A DNA stretch of 20,238 nt from an uncultured Comamonadaceae bacterium (GTDB taxonomy: Bacteria; Pseudomonadota; Gammaproteobacteria; Burkholderiales; Burkholderiaceae): assembly GCA_946482595.1 (NCBI GenBank), contig CAMLSD010000089.1, positions 1 through 20,238 on the forward strand. The letters are read 5' to 3'. The notes below the pieces were generated by a model. The model had not been told where the DNA came from, did not search any database, and saw only the letters and a program-made list of their open reading frames with translations. A program made the position numbers and the translations under genes. Shown here one piece after another: positions 8,175 through 16,472 of this stretch. Within the stretch, counting starts at the first letter, position 1, and each line of letters opens with the position of its first letter.

Positions 8175-8221
8175 TCGTTTTCGTTCGTCTCGTGTTTGAC
8201 GGTCTGGCCAGCAACGCAGCG

Positions 8222-9532
8222 TCAGCTGGCCTTGAAATTCGCCTTCTTCAGCAGCGACTCGTACTGCTGAGACATCACGTACGACTGCACCTGGGCCCAG
8301 AAGTCCATCGTGACGACCACGATGATCAGCAGCGACGTGCCACCGAAGTAGAAGGGCACGTTGTACTTCAGGATCAGGAACTCGGGCAGCAGACACACAG
8401 CCGTGATGTACACCGCACCGGCCAGCGTCAGCCGCGCCAGGATACGATCGATGTGCTTCGCCGTCTGATCACCGGGACGGATCCCGGGGATGAACGCACC
8501 GCTCTTCTTCAGGTTGTCTGCCGTCTCACGGCTGTTGAACACCAGCGCCGTGTAGAAGAAGCAGAAGAACACGATGGCCGCGGCATAGAACATCACGTAC
8601 ACCGGCTGGCCGGGATGCAGCGCATCGGCGATGTTCTTCAACCAGCGCAGACTGTCACCGGTGCTGAACCAGCTCACGACCGTGGCCGGCAGCAGGATGA
8701 TCGACGACGCGAAGATCGGCGGGATCACACCGGCCATGTTGAGCTTCAGGGGCAGGTGGGACGACTGCCCACCATAGACCTTGTTGCCCACCTGGCGCTT
8801 GGCGTAGTTCACCAGGATCTTGCGCTGACCCCGCTCGACGAACACCACCGCATACGTCACCAGCACGACCAGACCTGAGATCAGCAGCGCAGCAAACACA
8901 CCCATCGCGCCGGTACGCACCAGTTCACCGAACTGCGCCAGACCGCTGGGCAGACCTGCGGCGATGCCGGCAAAGATCAGGATCGAGATGCCATTGCCCA
9001 GGCCACGCTCGGTGATCTGCTCGCCCAGCCACATCAGGAACATCGTGCCCGCAGTCAGGCTGATCATCGCCGTCATGCGGAAGCCGAAGCCGGGGGCCAG
9101 CACAAGCCCCGGTGAGGCTTCAAGTGCCACGGCAATCGACAGCGACTGGAAGATCGCCAGGCCCAGCGTGCCGTAGCGGGTGTACTGGGTGATCTTGCGG
9201 CGACCGGCCTCACCTTCTTTCTTCAGGGCCTCAAGCGTGGGCACCACGTACGTCATCAGCTGCATGATGATCGATGCAGAGATGTACGGCATGATGCCCA
9301 GCGCGAAGACCGTGAAGCGCGACAACGCCCCGCCAGAGAACATGTTGAACAGGCTCAGGATCCCGCCCTGCTGGCCCTGGAACAACTGCTGGAGCTGCGT
9401 CGGGTCGATACCGGGCACGGGGATATGCGCCCCGATGCGATAGACCACAAGCGCGAGCAACAGAAAGACCAGGCGACGACGGAGGTCCCCGAACTTTCCG
9501 GTCTTGGCCAGCTGTGTTGCGTTGGTTGCCAC
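8222..9532 (-). CDS. secY: Protein translocase subunit SecY
   Basis: SecY (436 aa) forms the channel of the SecYEG translocon in the inner membrane; ten hydrophobic helices can be traced. Family blocks include [13 protein letters not shown] after the first helix, [20 protein letters not shown] in the plug/second-helix region, and the cytoplasmic loop with [15 protein letters not shown]. The start is GTG at 9532 with a rather distant AGGA site; no Met follows until deep in the protein, and [20 protein letters not shown] matches Burkholderiales SecY starts. It follows rplO by 38 nt. Confidence 0.98.
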   Translation of the reverse strand: MATNATQLAKTGKFGDLRRRLVFLLLALVVYRIGAHIPVPGIDPTQLQQLFQGQQGGILSLFNMFSGGALSRFTVFALGIMPYISASIIMQLMTYVVPTLEALKKEGEAGRRKITQYTRYGTLGLAIFQSLSIAVALEASPGLVLAPGFGFRMTAMISLTAGTMFLMWLGEQITERGLGNGISILIFAGIAAGLPSGLAQFGELVRTGAMGVFAALLISGLVVLVTYAVVFVERGQRKILVNYAKRQVGNKVYGGQSSHLPLKLNMAGVIPPIFASSIILLPATVVSWFSTGDSLRWLKNIADALHPGQPVYVMFYAAAIVFFCFFYTALVFNSRETADNLKKSGAFIPGIRPGDQTAKHIDRILARLTLAGAVYITAVCLLPEFLILKYNVPFYFGGTSLLIIVVVTMDFWAQVQSYVMSQQYESLLKKANFKAS

Positions 9533-9570
9533 GAGATCAGATTCCTAGGAGGCCTGTTCAGCGTTCAAAA

Positions 9571-10005
9571 TCACTCGGCGACGGAACCACCGGCAGCTTC
9601 AATCGCTGCCTTGGCACCTGCGGTGGCGCCCACACCCTTGAGCACAACCTTCTTGCTGAGCTCGCCGGCGGCGATCACCTTGACGTGCTTGGTCAGCTCT
9701 CCGACCAGACCGGCAGCCTTCAGGACTTGCAGGTCGATCTCGGAGGCTTCCAGGCGCTGCAGATCGCTCAGACGCACTTCGGCGTTGAACTTCAGCGACA
9801 GCGACTTGAAGCCACGCTTCGGCAGGCGACGCTGCAGGGGCATCTGACCGCCTTCGAAGCCGACCTTGTGGTAGCCACCCGCACGAGACTTCTGACCCTT
9901 GTGACCGCGACCGGCGGTCTTGCCCAGACCCGAGCCGATGCCGCGACCGACACGGCGCTTGGCATGCTTGGCGCCGCTGGCGGGCTTGATGGTATTGAGT
10001 TGCAT
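9571..10005 (-). CDS. rplO: 50S ribosomal protein L15
   Basis: L15 (144 aa) is a late-assembling large-subunit protein whose glycine- and arginine-rich N-terminal half threads through 23S rRNA. It starts [20 protein letters not shown], then shows [21 protein letters not shown] and [18 protein letters not shown], which are diagnostic. GAGGA precedes the ATG. It lies 8 nt after rpmD. Confidence 0.98.
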   Translation of the reverse strand: MQLNTIKPASGAKHAKRRVGRGIGSGLGKTAGRGHKGQKSRAGGYHKVGFEGGQMPLQRRLPKRGFKSLSLKFNAEVRLSDLQRLEASEIDLQVLKAAGLVGELTKHVKVIAAGELSKKVVLKGVGATAGAKAAIEAAGGSVAE

Positions 10006-10013
10006 CGTATTCC

Positions 10014-10205
10014 TCAGGCGGCTTCGAGCACCTGGACCAGGTAGCTCACCTTGTTGATCATGCCGCGCACGGCCGGAGTGTCTTCCAGCACGGATTCGCT
10101 GTTGAGCTTGCGCAGGCCGAGGCCACGCACGGTGGCACGGTGCGATTCGCGCGTCCCGATGGGGCTGCGAACCAGCTTCACTTTGAGGGTTTTCTTGTCA
10201 GCCAT
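10014..10205 (-). CDS. rpmD: 50S ribosomal protein L30
   Basis: L30 (63 aa) is a small protein on the surface of the large subunit. The short bacterial form is recognisable from [20 protein letters not shown] and LGLRKLNS, ending in a block with [14 protein letters not shown]. The ATG at 10205 has AGGAGA upstream. It is tightly packed between rpsE (15 nt) and rplO (8 nt). Confidence 0.97.
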   Translation of the reverse strand: MADKKTLKVKLVRSPIGTRESHRATVRGLGLRKLNSESVLEDTPAVRGMINKVSYLVQVLEAA

Positions 10206-10220
10206 GATCTTCTCCTGGCC

Positions 10221-10739
10221 TCAATTGAAGATTTCTTCAACGGTCAGGCCGCGCTTGGCAGCGATTTCGGCCGGGGTCGTCGAATTGGTCAGGGCGTCGA
10301 AGGTCGCACGCACCAGGTTGTAGGGGTTGGTCGACCCGAGGCTCTTGGCCACGATGTCGGTCACGCCCATCACCTCGAACACCGCGCGCATCGGGCCACC
10401 GGCGATGATGCCGGTACCAGCGGATGCGGGAGCCAGCAGCACCTTGGCTGCGCCGTGCTCACCACGGACGTTGTGGTGCACGGTACCGTTCTTCAGGCTG
10501 ACCTTGACCATGTTGCGGCGAGCCTGCTCCATGGCCTTCTGCACGGCCACCGGCACTTCGCGGGCCTTGCCCTTGCCCATGCCCACGCGGCCATCGCCGT
10601 CACCGACGACGGTCAGGGCTGCAAAGCCGAGAATCCGGCCGCCCTTGACGACCTTGGTGACGCGGTTGACCGCGATCATCTTCTCGCGCAGACCGTCGTC
10701 GCGACCTTCGTCAGCCACTTTCGGTTGAAACTTAGCCAT
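10221..10739 (-). CDS. rpsE: 30S ribosomal protein S5
   Basis: S5 (172 aa) helps translational accuracy and forms part of the mRNA entry site. The N-terminal double-stranded-RNA-binding-like domain contains the [16 protein letters not shown] loop (about 25-40), where spectinomycin-resistance changes occur in other bacteria; the sequence seen is the ordinary type. The C-terminal domain has the [19 protein letters not shown] block. AAGGA precedes the ATG. It lies 24 nt after rplR. Confidence 0.98.
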   Translation of the reverse strand: MAKFQPKVADEGRDDGLREKMIAVNRVTKVVKGGRILGFAALTVVGDGDGRVGMGKGKAREVPVAVQKAMEQARRNMVKVSLKNGTVHHNVRGEHGAAKVLLAPASAGTGIIAGGPMRAVFEVMGVTDIVAKSLGSTNPYNLVRATFDALTNSTTPAEIAAKRGLTVEEIFN

Positions 10740-10763
10740 TTCGAATTCCTTGAGGTCTTGCGC

Positions 10764-11129
10764 TTAGAACTGGAGGCCACCTTCGCGAGCAGCGTCGGCC
10801 AGAGCCTTGACGCGCCCGTGATAGGCAAATCCGGAACGGTCGAATGCGACCTTCTCGACGCCTGCAGCCTTCGCCTTCTCGGCGATGCGCTTGCCCACGA
10901 TCTGGGCGGCGGTGACATTGCCGCCCTTGCCGGCGCCACCGAGTTGCTCGCGCACTTCCTTCTCGGCGGTCGAAGCCGAGGCCAGGACGCGCCCGCCATC
11001 TTCGGAGATCACGCTGGCGTAGATGTGCAGGTTCGAGCGGAAGACCGTCAGACGGGCCACACGCAACTGAGCGATGCGTGCACGGGTCTGGCGGGAGCGG
11101 CGCAGTCGCTGTTCTTTCTTGGTCAACAT
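10764..11129 (-). CDS. rplR: 50S ribosomal protein L18
   Basis: L18 (121 aa) binds 5S rRNA together with L5 and attaches it to the large subunit. It starts [20 protein letters not shown], then [16 protein letters not shown], and ends with a block containing [24 protein letters not shown], all characteristic. AAGGAG lies upstream of the ATG. It follows rplF by 11 nt. Confidence 0.98.
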   Translation of the reverse strand: MLTKKEQRLRRSRQTRARIAQLRVARLTVFRSNLHIYASVISEDGGRVLASASTAEKEVREQLGGAGKGGNVTAAQIVGKRIAEKAKAAGVEKVAFDRSGFAYHGRVKALADAAREGGLQF

Positions 11130-11140
11130 GTCGCGGCTCC

Positions 11141-11674
11141 TTACTTCTTCTTGGTCTCTTTGAGGGAGACCTTTTCATCGGAATAACGAATGCCCTTGCC
11201 CTTGTAAGGCTCGGGGGGACGGAAAGCGCGGACTTCCGCGGCGATCTGACCCACCACCTGGCGATCCGCACCCTTGATGAGGATTTCGGTCTGCGACGGG
11301 GTTTCGACCTTGATGCCTTCGGGCATGTCCTTCACGACCGGGTGCGAAAACCCGATCTGGAGGTTGAGCTTCTGACCCTGGGCCTGGGCACGGAAACCCA
11401 CGCCAACCAGGTTCAGCTTGCGCTCGAAACCCTTGCTGACACCGTTCACCATGTTGGCCACGAGCGCACGCATCGTGCCGGACATGGCATTGGCTTCGGC
11501 CGATTCGTCGACCGGCGTGAACGTCAGCTTGCCAGCTTCGTTCTTCACGGTCACGAGACGGTTCACGGGGCGAACCAGCGTGCCAAGGCCACCCTTGACG
11601 CTGATCTGTTCGGCATTGATCGTCACGTCCACACCTTGCGGGACGACGACCGGCATTTTTCCAACGCGGGACAT
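11141..11674 (-). CDS. rplF: 50S ribosomal protein L6
   Basis: L6 (177 aa) lies near the factor-binding site and the sarcin-ricin loop. Two similar alpha/beta domains are present. [17 protein letters not shown] opens the first; the second ends in the RNA-binding block [23 protein letters not shown] precedes the ATG. It lies 16 nt after rpsH. Confidence 0.98.
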   Translation of the reverse strand: MSRVGKMPVVVPQGVDVTINAEQISVKGGLGTLVRPVNRLVTVKNEAGKLTFTPVDESAEANAMSGTMRALVANMVNGVSKGFERKLNLVGVGFRAQAQGQKLNLQIGFSHPVVKDMPEGIKVETPSQTEILIKGADRQVVGQIAAEVRAFRPPEPYKGKGIRYSDEKVSLKETKKK

Positions 11675-11690
11675 TGACTGGTCTCCCTGA

Positions 11691-12086
11691 TCAGGCGACG
11701 TAGCAAAGCACTTCGCCGCCGATACCGGCCTGGCGCGCCTTGCGGTCGGTCATGACACCCTTCGGCGTCGTGACGATCGCCACACCCAGGCCATTCATGA
11801 CCTGAGGAATCTCGTGGCGGTTCTTGTAGATACGCAGACCGGGGCGGCTCACGCGCTCGAGGCGCTCGATGACAGGCCGGCCAGCGTAGTACTTCAGTGC
11901 GATCTCGAGTTCGGGCTTGGCGGACTCGCCGCGCACCGCAAAACCGTCAATGTAGCCTTCGTCCTTCAGGACTTGGGCAATCGCCACCTTCAGCTTGGAC
12001 GAGGGCATCGACACGCTGGCCTTTTCGACCGTCTGCGCGTTGCGGATGCGGGTCAGCATATCGGCGATAGGATCACTCATGCTCAT
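11691..12086 (-). CDS. rpsH: 30S ribosomal protein S8
   Basis: S8 (131 aa) is a primary binder of the central domain of 16S rRNA. In E. coli it is also the repressor of the spc operon. It starts [18 protein letters not shown], with RPGLRIYK in the middle and the end block [21 protein letters not shown]. The first ATG (12086) has AGGAG at good spacing and is preferred to the second Met at 12080. It lies 23 nt after rpsN. Confidence 0.98.
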   Translation of the reverse strand: MSMSDPIADMLTRIRNAQTVEKASVSMPSSKLKVAIAQVLKDEGYIDGFAVRGESAKPELEIALKYYAGRPVIERLERVSRPGLRIYKNRHEIPQVMNGLGVAIVTTPKGVMTDRKARQAGIGGEVLCYVA

Positions 12087-12109
12087 CGGATATCTCCTGA
12101 TCGTGCCGA

Positions 12110-12415
12110 TTACCAGCTGGCCTTGACGACACCCGGGATGTCGCCCTTGAAGGCCAGGTCACGGATCTTGCTGCGGGCCAGACCGAACTTGCGGAAGGTG
12201 CCGCGCGGACGCCCGGTCAGCTCGCAGCGATTGCGCTGGCGCGTCGGGTTGGCGTTGCGGGGGAGCTTCTGCAGCTCAAGGCGAGCCAGGTAGCGCTCTT
12301 CGTCGGACTTCTTGGCATCACCGATGATGGCCTTGAGTTCGGCGTACTTCTTCGCGTACTTCGCGGCCAGGTCGGCACGCTTGATCTCGCGCTGGATGAG
12401 GGAAACTTTAGCCAC
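12110..12415 (-). CDS. rpsN: 30S ribosomal protein S14 (cysteine-free form)
   Basis: S14 (101 aa) is a head protein. The family start (M)[16 protein letters not shown] is encoded by GTG at 12415, with a GAGGTGG site just upstream that overlaps the rplE stop region. A longer reading from an ATG at 12469 would overlap the end of rplE and add residues that do not belong to the family. The long form without the CXXC zinc motif is used ([17 protein letters not shown], then [17 protein letters not shown]). It is 8 nt after rplE. Confidence 0.97.
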   Translation of the reverse strand: MAKVSLIQREIKRADLAAKYAKKYAELKAIIGDAKKSDEERYLARLELQKLPRNANPTRQRNRCELTGRPRGTFRKFGLARSKIRDLAFKGDIPGVVKASW

Positions 12416-12423
12416 GATCCACC

Positions 12424-12963
12424 TCAGTTCTTGAACGGGAAACGGAATTCCGCGAGGAGCGCCTTGCACTCGTCGTCGGACTTGGCCGTCGTGGTGATAC
12501 TGATGTTCAGACCGCGCAGGGCATCCACCTTGTCGTACTCGACTTCGGGGAAAATGATCTGCTCTTTGACGCCGACGTTGTAGTTGCCGCGACCGTCGAA
12601 AGAACGGCCGGAGATACCACGGAAGTCGCGCACGCGCGGCAGCGCGATGGTCACGAAACGATCCAGGAATTCGTACATCTGGACACCGCGCAGGGTGACC
12701 ATGCAGCCGATGGGCACACCATCACGGATCTTGAAACCGGCAATGGCCTTGCGCGACTTGGTGATCACGGGCTTCTGGCCGGCGATCTTGGTCAGGTCGC
12801 CCACGGCGTGTTCCATGACCTTCTTGTCGGACACAGCTTCACTGACACCCATGTTCAGGGTGATCTTGGTGATGCGCGGAACTTCCATCACCGACTTGTA
12901 GCCGAACTTCTGAACGAGGTTCGGTACCACTTTCTCGCGGTAGTACTCTTGCAAACGAGCCAT
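12424..12963 (-). CDS. rplE: 50S ribosomal protein L5
   Basis: L5 (179 aa) binds 5S rRNA and contacts the P-site tRNA and S13. Diagnostic blocks: [20 protein letters not shown] at the start, [17 protein letters not shown], the [17 protein letters not shown] block, and [21 protein letters not shown] lies 6 nt before the ATG. It lies 11 nt after rplX. Confidence 0.98.
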   Translation of the reverse strand: MARLQEYYREKVVPNLVQKFGYKSVMEVPRITKITLNMGVSEAVSDKKVMEHAVGDLTKIAGQKPVITKSRKAIAGFKIRDGVPIGCMVTLRGVQMYEFLDRFVTIALPRVRDFRGISGRSFDGRGNYNVGVKEQIIFPEVEYDKVDALRGLNISITTTAKSDDECKALLAEFRFPFKN

Positions 12964-12974
12964 CTCGAACCCCT

Positions 12975-13292
12975 TTACGCCTTGATCTCTTCGCCGCTGG
13001 ACTTGAAGACGCGAACCTTCTTGCCATCGTCCAGGAGCTTGATGCCAACACGGTCGGCCTTGCCGGTCGCCGGGTTGAAGATCGCCACATTGGACTGATG
13101 GATGGGCATGGTCTTGTCAACGATGCCACCCGTCGTGCCCTTGAGCGGGTTGGGGCGAACGTGCTTCTTCACCACGTTCACGCCGTCCACGGTCAGATGA
13201 TCCGCGTCGACGCGCGCGGACACGGTGCCGCGCTTACCCTTGTCGCGGCCGGTCAACACAATGACCTGGTCGCCTTTACGAATCTTGTTCAT
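12975..13292 (-). CDS. rplX: 50S ribosomal protein L24
   Basis: L24 (105 aa) is one of two initiators of large-subunit assembly. It begins with the KOW motif ([20 protein letters not shown]), followed by [12 protein letters not shown] and the [20 protein letters not shown] block. GAGGA precedes the ATG. It lies 21 nt after rplN. Confidence 0.98.
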   Translation of the reverse strand: MNKIRKGDQVIVLTGRDKGKRGTVSARVDADHLTVDGVNVVKKHVRPNPLKGTTGGIVDKTMPIHQSNVAIFNPATGKADRVGIKLLDDGKKVRVFKSSGEEIKA

Positions 13293-13313
13293 GGCCTGTC
13301 CTCAACCGTCGGC

Positions 13314-13682
13314 TTAGAGCACTTCAGGGGCCAGCGACACGATCTTCATGAAGCGCTCGGTGCGCAGCTCGCGCGTGACCGGGCCGAAGATGCGGGTGCC
13401 GATGGGCTCCAGCTTGTTGTTCAGCAGCACGGCGGCATTGCCGTCGAACTTGATCAGGGAGCCGTCCTGGCGGCGCACACCCTTGGCGGTACGCACGACC
13501 ACAGCGCTGTAGACCTCGCCCTTCTTGACGCGGCCGCGCGGCGCAGCTTCCTTGATGCTGACCTTGATGATGTCGCCAATGCCGGCGTACCGACGCTTGG
13601 ACCCGCCCAGCACCTTGATGCACATGACGGACTTCGCGCCCGTGTTGTCGGCGACATCAAGTCGCGATTGCATTTGAATCAT
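13314..13682 (-). CDS. rplN: 50S ribosomal protein L14
   Basis: L14 (122 aa) forms an intersubunit bridge and is the docking site of the silencing factor RsfS. It starts [19 protein letters not shown], with [14 protein letters not shown] and [20 protein letters not shown] later; length and content are standard. Two in-frame ATGs are present; the first (13682) aligns with the family, with a modest GGGGA site upstream. It is the first gene of the spc block and has its own promoter about 215 nt upstream. Confidence 0.98.
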   Translation of the reverse strand: MIQMQSRLDVADNTGAKSVMCIKVLGGSKRRYAGIGDIIKVSIKEAAPRGRVKKGEVYSAVVVRTAKGVRRQDGSLIKFDGNAAVLLNNKLEPIGTRIFGPVTRELRTERFMKIVSLAPEVL

Positions 13683-13890
13683 TTAAGTCCCCAACTTTTC
13701 CCGCTGATCCTCGTGTGCCCATCACAGTCGGTTCGCGGTCAGTCTTGGGCCCGTCTGACCCGCAACACCCGGGAACCAGGTGCCGCATGGCCGCTTGGGC
13801 GAAGCCGGCTCGCTCTGGGCCCTTGACCGCCGCCGCAGCACCCACACGGGCGCCTTGAAGCAGATGAAACCCAGCCGTATTCCGGCGAAG
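13683..13890 (-). other. Long untranslated leader of the spc block
   Basis: From the expected start of transcription near 13890 to the rplN ATG there are about 208 nt without a convincing gene. The sequence is GC-rich with several short complementary runs, but I see no single dominant stem and no U-tract. Short frames here lack ribosome sites. The length is unusual for an operon leader in this cluster and could house a control structure. Confidence 0.5.
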
Positions 13891-13896
13891 CTGCGA

Positions 13897-13926
13897 ATTA
13901 TCTACTGGAGTGCCAAGACAAGTCAA
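13897..13926 (-). promoter_or_regulatory. Sigma70-type promoter of the spc operon (rplN)
   Basis: On the minus strand TTGACT (13921-13926; five of six consensus bases) is separated by 18 nt from GATAAT (13897-13902; five of six). It lies between the stem-loops after the peroxiredoxin gene and rplN, pointing towards rplN. This is the best promoter match in the window and makes rplN-rplQ a transcription unit that can start independently of the S10 block. Confidence 0.78.
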
Positions 13927-13946
13927 GCACTTGCCAGCACTTTGTT

Positions 13947-13970
13947 GAGGCGGCGCCGCGACGCCGCCTC
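13947..13970 (-). other. Stem-loop after the peroxiredoxin gene (second)
   Basis: A perfect 9-bp inverted repeat, GAGGCGGCG/CGCCGCCTC, surrounds a 6-nt loop. On the minus strand AACAAAG follows instead of a T-run, so efficient intrinsic termination is doubtful. It lies 20 nt upstream of the -35 box of the rplN promoter. Confidence 0.55.
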
Positions 13971-13973
13971 GGA

Positions 13974-14005
13974 TGCCCTCGAAGCGCTACAGCGCCCCGA
14001 GGGCA
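13974..14005 (-). other. Stem-loop after the peroxiredoxin gene (first)
   Basis: TGCCCTCG (13974-13981) pairs perfectly with CGAGGGCA (13998-14005), and GCGC pairs with GCGC inside. The structure begins 9 nt after the peroxiredoxin stop and abuts the next stem-loop. There is no T-run; the tandem hairpins could protect the 3' end or work as a Rho-associated end. Confidence 0.55.
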
Positions 14006-14014
14006 CCGCGCACC

Positions 14015-14530
14015 TCAGCCCTTGAGCTGCTGCGCCTGCTGAAGCATCGTGGCCGCGTCGCTGACCTCGAACTTGCCGGGCGCCTCGATGTTGAGGGTCT
14101 TGACCTCACCATCGACCACCAGCATCGAGTAGCGCTGGGAGCGCAATCCCATCCCCCGTGCGGTGAGGTCCAGCGTGAGCCCGGTGGCGCGAGTGAAGTC
14201 AGCGCTGCCGTCAGCCATCATGCGGACCTTGCCGGCGGTCTTCTGGTCGCGGCCCCAGGCACCCATCACGAAGGCATCGTTGACCGACACACACCAGATT
14301 TCATCAACACCGGCGGCGCGCAGCGCGTCGGCCTGAGCCACGTACCCGGGCACGTGCTGGGCCGAACAGGTCGGGGTGTAGGCGCCAGGCAGCGCAAACA
14401 CGGCGATCGTCTTGCCTGCGGTGGCCTGCTGAATATCAAAACTGTTGGGGCCGAGCGAGCACCCGTTGCCTTCGACTTCGATGAATTCCTGCAGCGTGCC
14501 CGCGGGCAGCTTGTCTCCAACTTTCAGCAT
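14015..14530 (-). CDS. Peroxiredoxin, Prx5 family
   Basis: Cytoplasmic thiol peroxidase (171 aa) predicted to reduce hydrogen peroxide and organic hydroperoxides. The catalytic PxxxTxxC motif is PGAYTPTC, with Pro48, Thr52 and the peroxidatic Cys55; the supporting Arg is probably Arg133 (SQRYSML). GVDEIWCVSVNDAFVMGAWG is typical of the Prx5 subfamily. Other cysteines are Cys24 and Cys80; none lies near the C-terminus where the resolving Cys of human PRDX5 sits, so it may act as a 1-Cys enzyme resolved by glutathione or another partner. No glutaredoxin domain is fused. AGGAGA precedes the ATG. It stands alone between rpsQ (after a terminator) and the spc promoter, the only non-translation gene inside the ribosomal cluster apart from secY and rpoA. 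Confidence 0.93.
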   Translation of the reverse strand: MLKVGDKLPAGTLQEFIEVEGNGCSLGPNSFDIQQATAGKTIAVFALPGAYTPTCSAQHVPGYVAQADALRAAGVDEIWCVSVNDAFVMGAWGRDQKTAGKVRMMADGSADFTRATGLTLDLTARGMGLRSQRYSMLVVDGEVKTLNIEAPGKFEVSDAATMLQQAQQLKG

Positions 14531-14544
14531 GGGGGTCTCCTGGG

Positions 14545-14556
14545 AGTGCGCGCACT
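14545..14556. repeat. 12-bp perfect palindrome before the peroxiredoxin gene
   Basis: AGTGCGCGCACT is a perfect palindrome centred about 20 nt before the peroxiredoxin start codon, between the rpsQ terminator and the Shine-Dalgarno. It could be an operator or simply the product of a GC-rich run; no promoter is evident beside it. Confidence 0.35.
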
Positions 14557-14565
14557 GCGCATGTG

Positions 14566-14604
14566 AAAAACGGCCGGGCGCCAGTATGTGGCGGTCCGAC
14601 CGTT
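14566..14604 (-). terminator. Rho-independent terminator after rpsQ
   Basis: On the minus strand AACGGTCGG (14596-14604) pairs with CCGGCCGTT (14569-14577) with one G-U, enclosing a second 5-bp stem, and is followed by a run of five Ts (14566-14570). It lies about 55 nt after the rpsQ stop and would end the S10 transcript before the peroxiredoxin gene. Confidence 0.75.
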
Positions 14605-14659
14605 CGGGGGGAGGGTCCCGTCAAAGACCCTGTGCTCAGATGTGTCTCGGCGAGGCCGA

Positions 14660-14935
14660 TCAGACCGTACGGGCCTTCTCGATCAGACGCGTCACCACCC
14701 AGGACTTGGTCTTGGAAATGGGACGACCTTCCGCGATCTCGACCAGGTCACCCATCTTGTACTCGCCCTTTTCGTCATGGGCGTGGTACTTGCGGGAGCG
14801 GGCCACGATCTTGCCGTAGAGCTCGTGCTTGGCGCGACGCTCGACCAGGACGGTGATCGTCTTGGCGCGCTTGTCGCTCACGACACGCCCGACCAGGGTG
14901 CGCGTGTTCTTTTCAGCGGCTTGAGCTTGCGTCAT
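14660..14935 (-). CDS. rpsQ: 30S ribosomal protein S17
   Basis: S17 (91 aa) is a primary binder of 16S rRNA with an OB fold. Diagnostic blocks: [21 protein letters not shown], then [16 protein letters not shown] and [19 protein letters not shown]. The ATG overlaps the rpmC stop (ATGA), so it is translationally coupled. It is the last gene of the S10 block and a terminator follows. Confidence 0.98.
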   Translation of the reverse strand: MTQAQAAEKNTRTLVGRVVSDKRAKTITVLVERRAKHELYGKIVARSRKYHAHDEKGEYKMGDLVEIAEGRPISKTKSWVVTRLIEKARTV

Positions 14936-15132
14936 TTCGCGGCTCCTTTCTTCTTCTCGGCCAGGATGGTCTTGGCACGAGCGATGTCGCGGCGGGTCGC
15001 ACCCAGGGCGGCCGTGTTGCCGAGTTGCTGGGTCGCCTTTTGCATGCGCAGCCCGAAGTGGGCGCGCAGCAGGTCAGCGACTTCCTTCTCGAGGCCGGCG
15101 ACGTCCTTGTTGCGCAGTTCAGATGCTTTCAT
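14932..15132 (-). CDS. rpmC: 50S ribosomal protein L29
   Basis: L29 (66 aa) is a small helical protein at the tunnel exit beside L23, part of the trigger factor and SRP docking area. [20 protein letters not shown] and [19 protein letters not shown] are typical, followed by a Lys-rich end. GGAG precedes the ATG. It follows rplP by 22 nt and overlaps rpsQ by four bases. Confidence 0.97.
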   Translation of the reverse strand: MKASELRNKDVAGLEKEVADLLRAHFGLRMQKATQQLGNTAALGATRRDIARAKTILAEKKKGAAK

Positions 15133-15154
15133 ACCGATTCTCCGAATGCTTCGC

Positions 15155-15571
15155 TCAGGCGCCGATCTGGCGGGTGACGAAGATCGTCTTCAGCGGCAGC
15201 TTGGCAGACGCCAGGAGGAAGGCCTCGCGAGCGAGTGCTTCCGGCACACCGTTGATTTCGTAGAGCACCTTGCCGGGCTGGATCTCGGCAACATAGTACT
15301 CGGGGTTGCCCTTGCCGTTACCCATACGGACTTCGGCAGGCTTCTGCGAAATGGGCTTGTCCGGAAAGATGCGGATCCAGATCCGGCCGCCACGCTTCAC
15401 GTGACGCGAAATCGCACGACGTGCCGCCTCGATCTGGCGGGCCGTGATACGACCGCGCTCGGTGGCCTTCAGACCGAAGTCACCGAACGACACGTTGGCG
15501 CCACGGGTGGCGACACCCGTGTTGCGGCCTTTTTGCTCTTTGCGGAACTTGCGACGAGCAGGTTGCAGCAT
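15155..15571 (-). CDS. rplP: 50S ribosomal protein L16
   Basis: L16 (138 aa) sits near the A site and helps organise the peptidyl-transferase region. [17 protein letters not shown] opens the protein, then [35 protein letters not shown] and [15 protein letters not shown]. The Arg in VRMG (about 82) corresponds to the position hydroxylated in E. coli L16 (Arg81). AAGGAG overlaps the rpsC stop codon region, suggesting coupling. Confidence 0.98.
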   Translation of the reverse strand: MLQPARRKFRKEQKGRNTGVATRGANVSFGDFGLKATERGRITARQIEAARRAISRHVKRGGRIWIRIFPDKPISQKPAEVRMGNGKGNPEYYVAEIQPGKVLYEINGVPEALAREAFLLASAKLPLKTIFVTRQIGA

Positions 15572-15583
15572 GTTCTATTCTCC

Positions 15584-16456
15584 TTAGGCCTCGCCCGAAC
15601 CCGGGGCGGCAGCCTTGCGCACGCGCTTGACGGCAGCCGTCTTGTCGGCCGCGCCTTCAGCAGGCTTGTCGCTGCCATCGGCGGGCGCCTCATTGCGACC
15701 CGATGCTCCACGCACACCACCGCGCGGGGGGCGGCGATCGCCACTCGGACGGTCGCTGCGGGGGCCACGGCGGTTGCGGCGATCATCTTCAGGACGCTCG
15801 TCGGTCTTGGCAGCAGGCTGCTCGCCACGACCCAGGGTGTCGCCCTTGTAGACCCACACCTTCACGCCAATGACGCCGTAGGTCGTCTTGGCTTCGGAGA
15901 AGCCATAGTCGATGTCGGCGCGCAGCGTGTGCAGCGGCACGCGGCCTTCGCGGTACCACTCGGTGCGTGCGATCTCGATGCCGTTCAGGCGGCCGGCGCT
16001 CATGATCTTGATGCCCTGGGCACCCAGGCGCATCGCGTTCTGCATCGCGCGCTTCATCGCGCGGCGGAACATGATGCGCTTCTCGAGCTGCTGGGTGATC
16101 GAGTCGGCGATCAGCTGGGCATCGATTTCGGGCTTGCGCACTTCTTCGATGTTCACAGCAACCGGCACGCCCAGGCGGCGTGTCAGTTCGGCCTTCAGGT
16201 TCTCGATGTCCTCGCCCTTCTTGCCGATCACCACGCCCGGACGCGCCGAGAAGATGGTGATGCGGGCGTTCTTGGCAGGACGCTCGATCAGGATGCGCGA
16301 GACGGCGGCGTTCTTCAGGCGTTCCTTCAGGTACTCGCGCACCTGCAGGTCGTCAGCCAGCATCTGGCCGAACTGGCGGTTGGATGCATACCAACGCGAA
16401 GCCCAGGCGCGGGTGACAGGCAACCGGAAACCGGTCGGATGGATTTTCTGTCCCAT
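15584..16456 (-). CDS. rpsC: 30S ribosomal protein S3, with long C-terminal extension
   Basis: S3 lines the mRNA entry channel. It is 290 aa here against 233 in E. coli. The conserved part includes [14 protein letters not shown] at the start, the KH domain with GKKG at about 79-82, and [22 protein letters not shown] ending near 205. From about 213 onward there is an extra low-complexity tail: first Arg-, Asp-, Gly- and Pro-rich ([21 protein letters not shown]), then Ala-, Lys- and Asp-rich. The frame stays open and in register, with the stop 12 nt before rplP, so the tail is real coding sequence. Extended S3 proteins are common in Burkholderiales, though tail length varies. Confidence 0.97.
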   Translation of the reverse strand: MGQKIHPTGFRLPVTRAWASRWYASNRQFGQMLADDLQVREYLKERLKNAAVSRILIERPAKNARITIFSARPGVVIGKKGEDIENLKAELTRRLGVPVAVNIEEVRKPEIDAQLIADSITQQLEKRIMFRRAMKRAMQNAMRLGAQGIKIMSAGRLNGIEIARTEWYREGRVPLHTLRADIDYGFSEAKTTYGVIGVKVWVYKGDTLGRGEQPAAKTDERPEDDRRNRRGPRSDRPSGDRRPPRGGVRGASGRNEAPADGSDKPAEGAADKTAAVKRVRKAAAPGSGEA

Positions 16457-16472
16457 GGTCTTCCTTCTGCCC

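Noticed and set aside
8175..8396. N-terminal extension of infA over the secY 3' end
   Set aside because: Lies in a different frame of secY; IF-1 is a 72-residue protein and MAKDD is its standard start.
10140..11186. A 348-codon plus-strand frame opposite rpmD, rpsE and rplR
   Set aside because: Antisense shadow; spans three real genes and their spacers.
13657..13722. A possible 21-codon upstream frame overlapping the rplN start
   Set aside because: No Shine-Dalgarno before its ATG; overlap with rplN is out of frame and could easily be chance.
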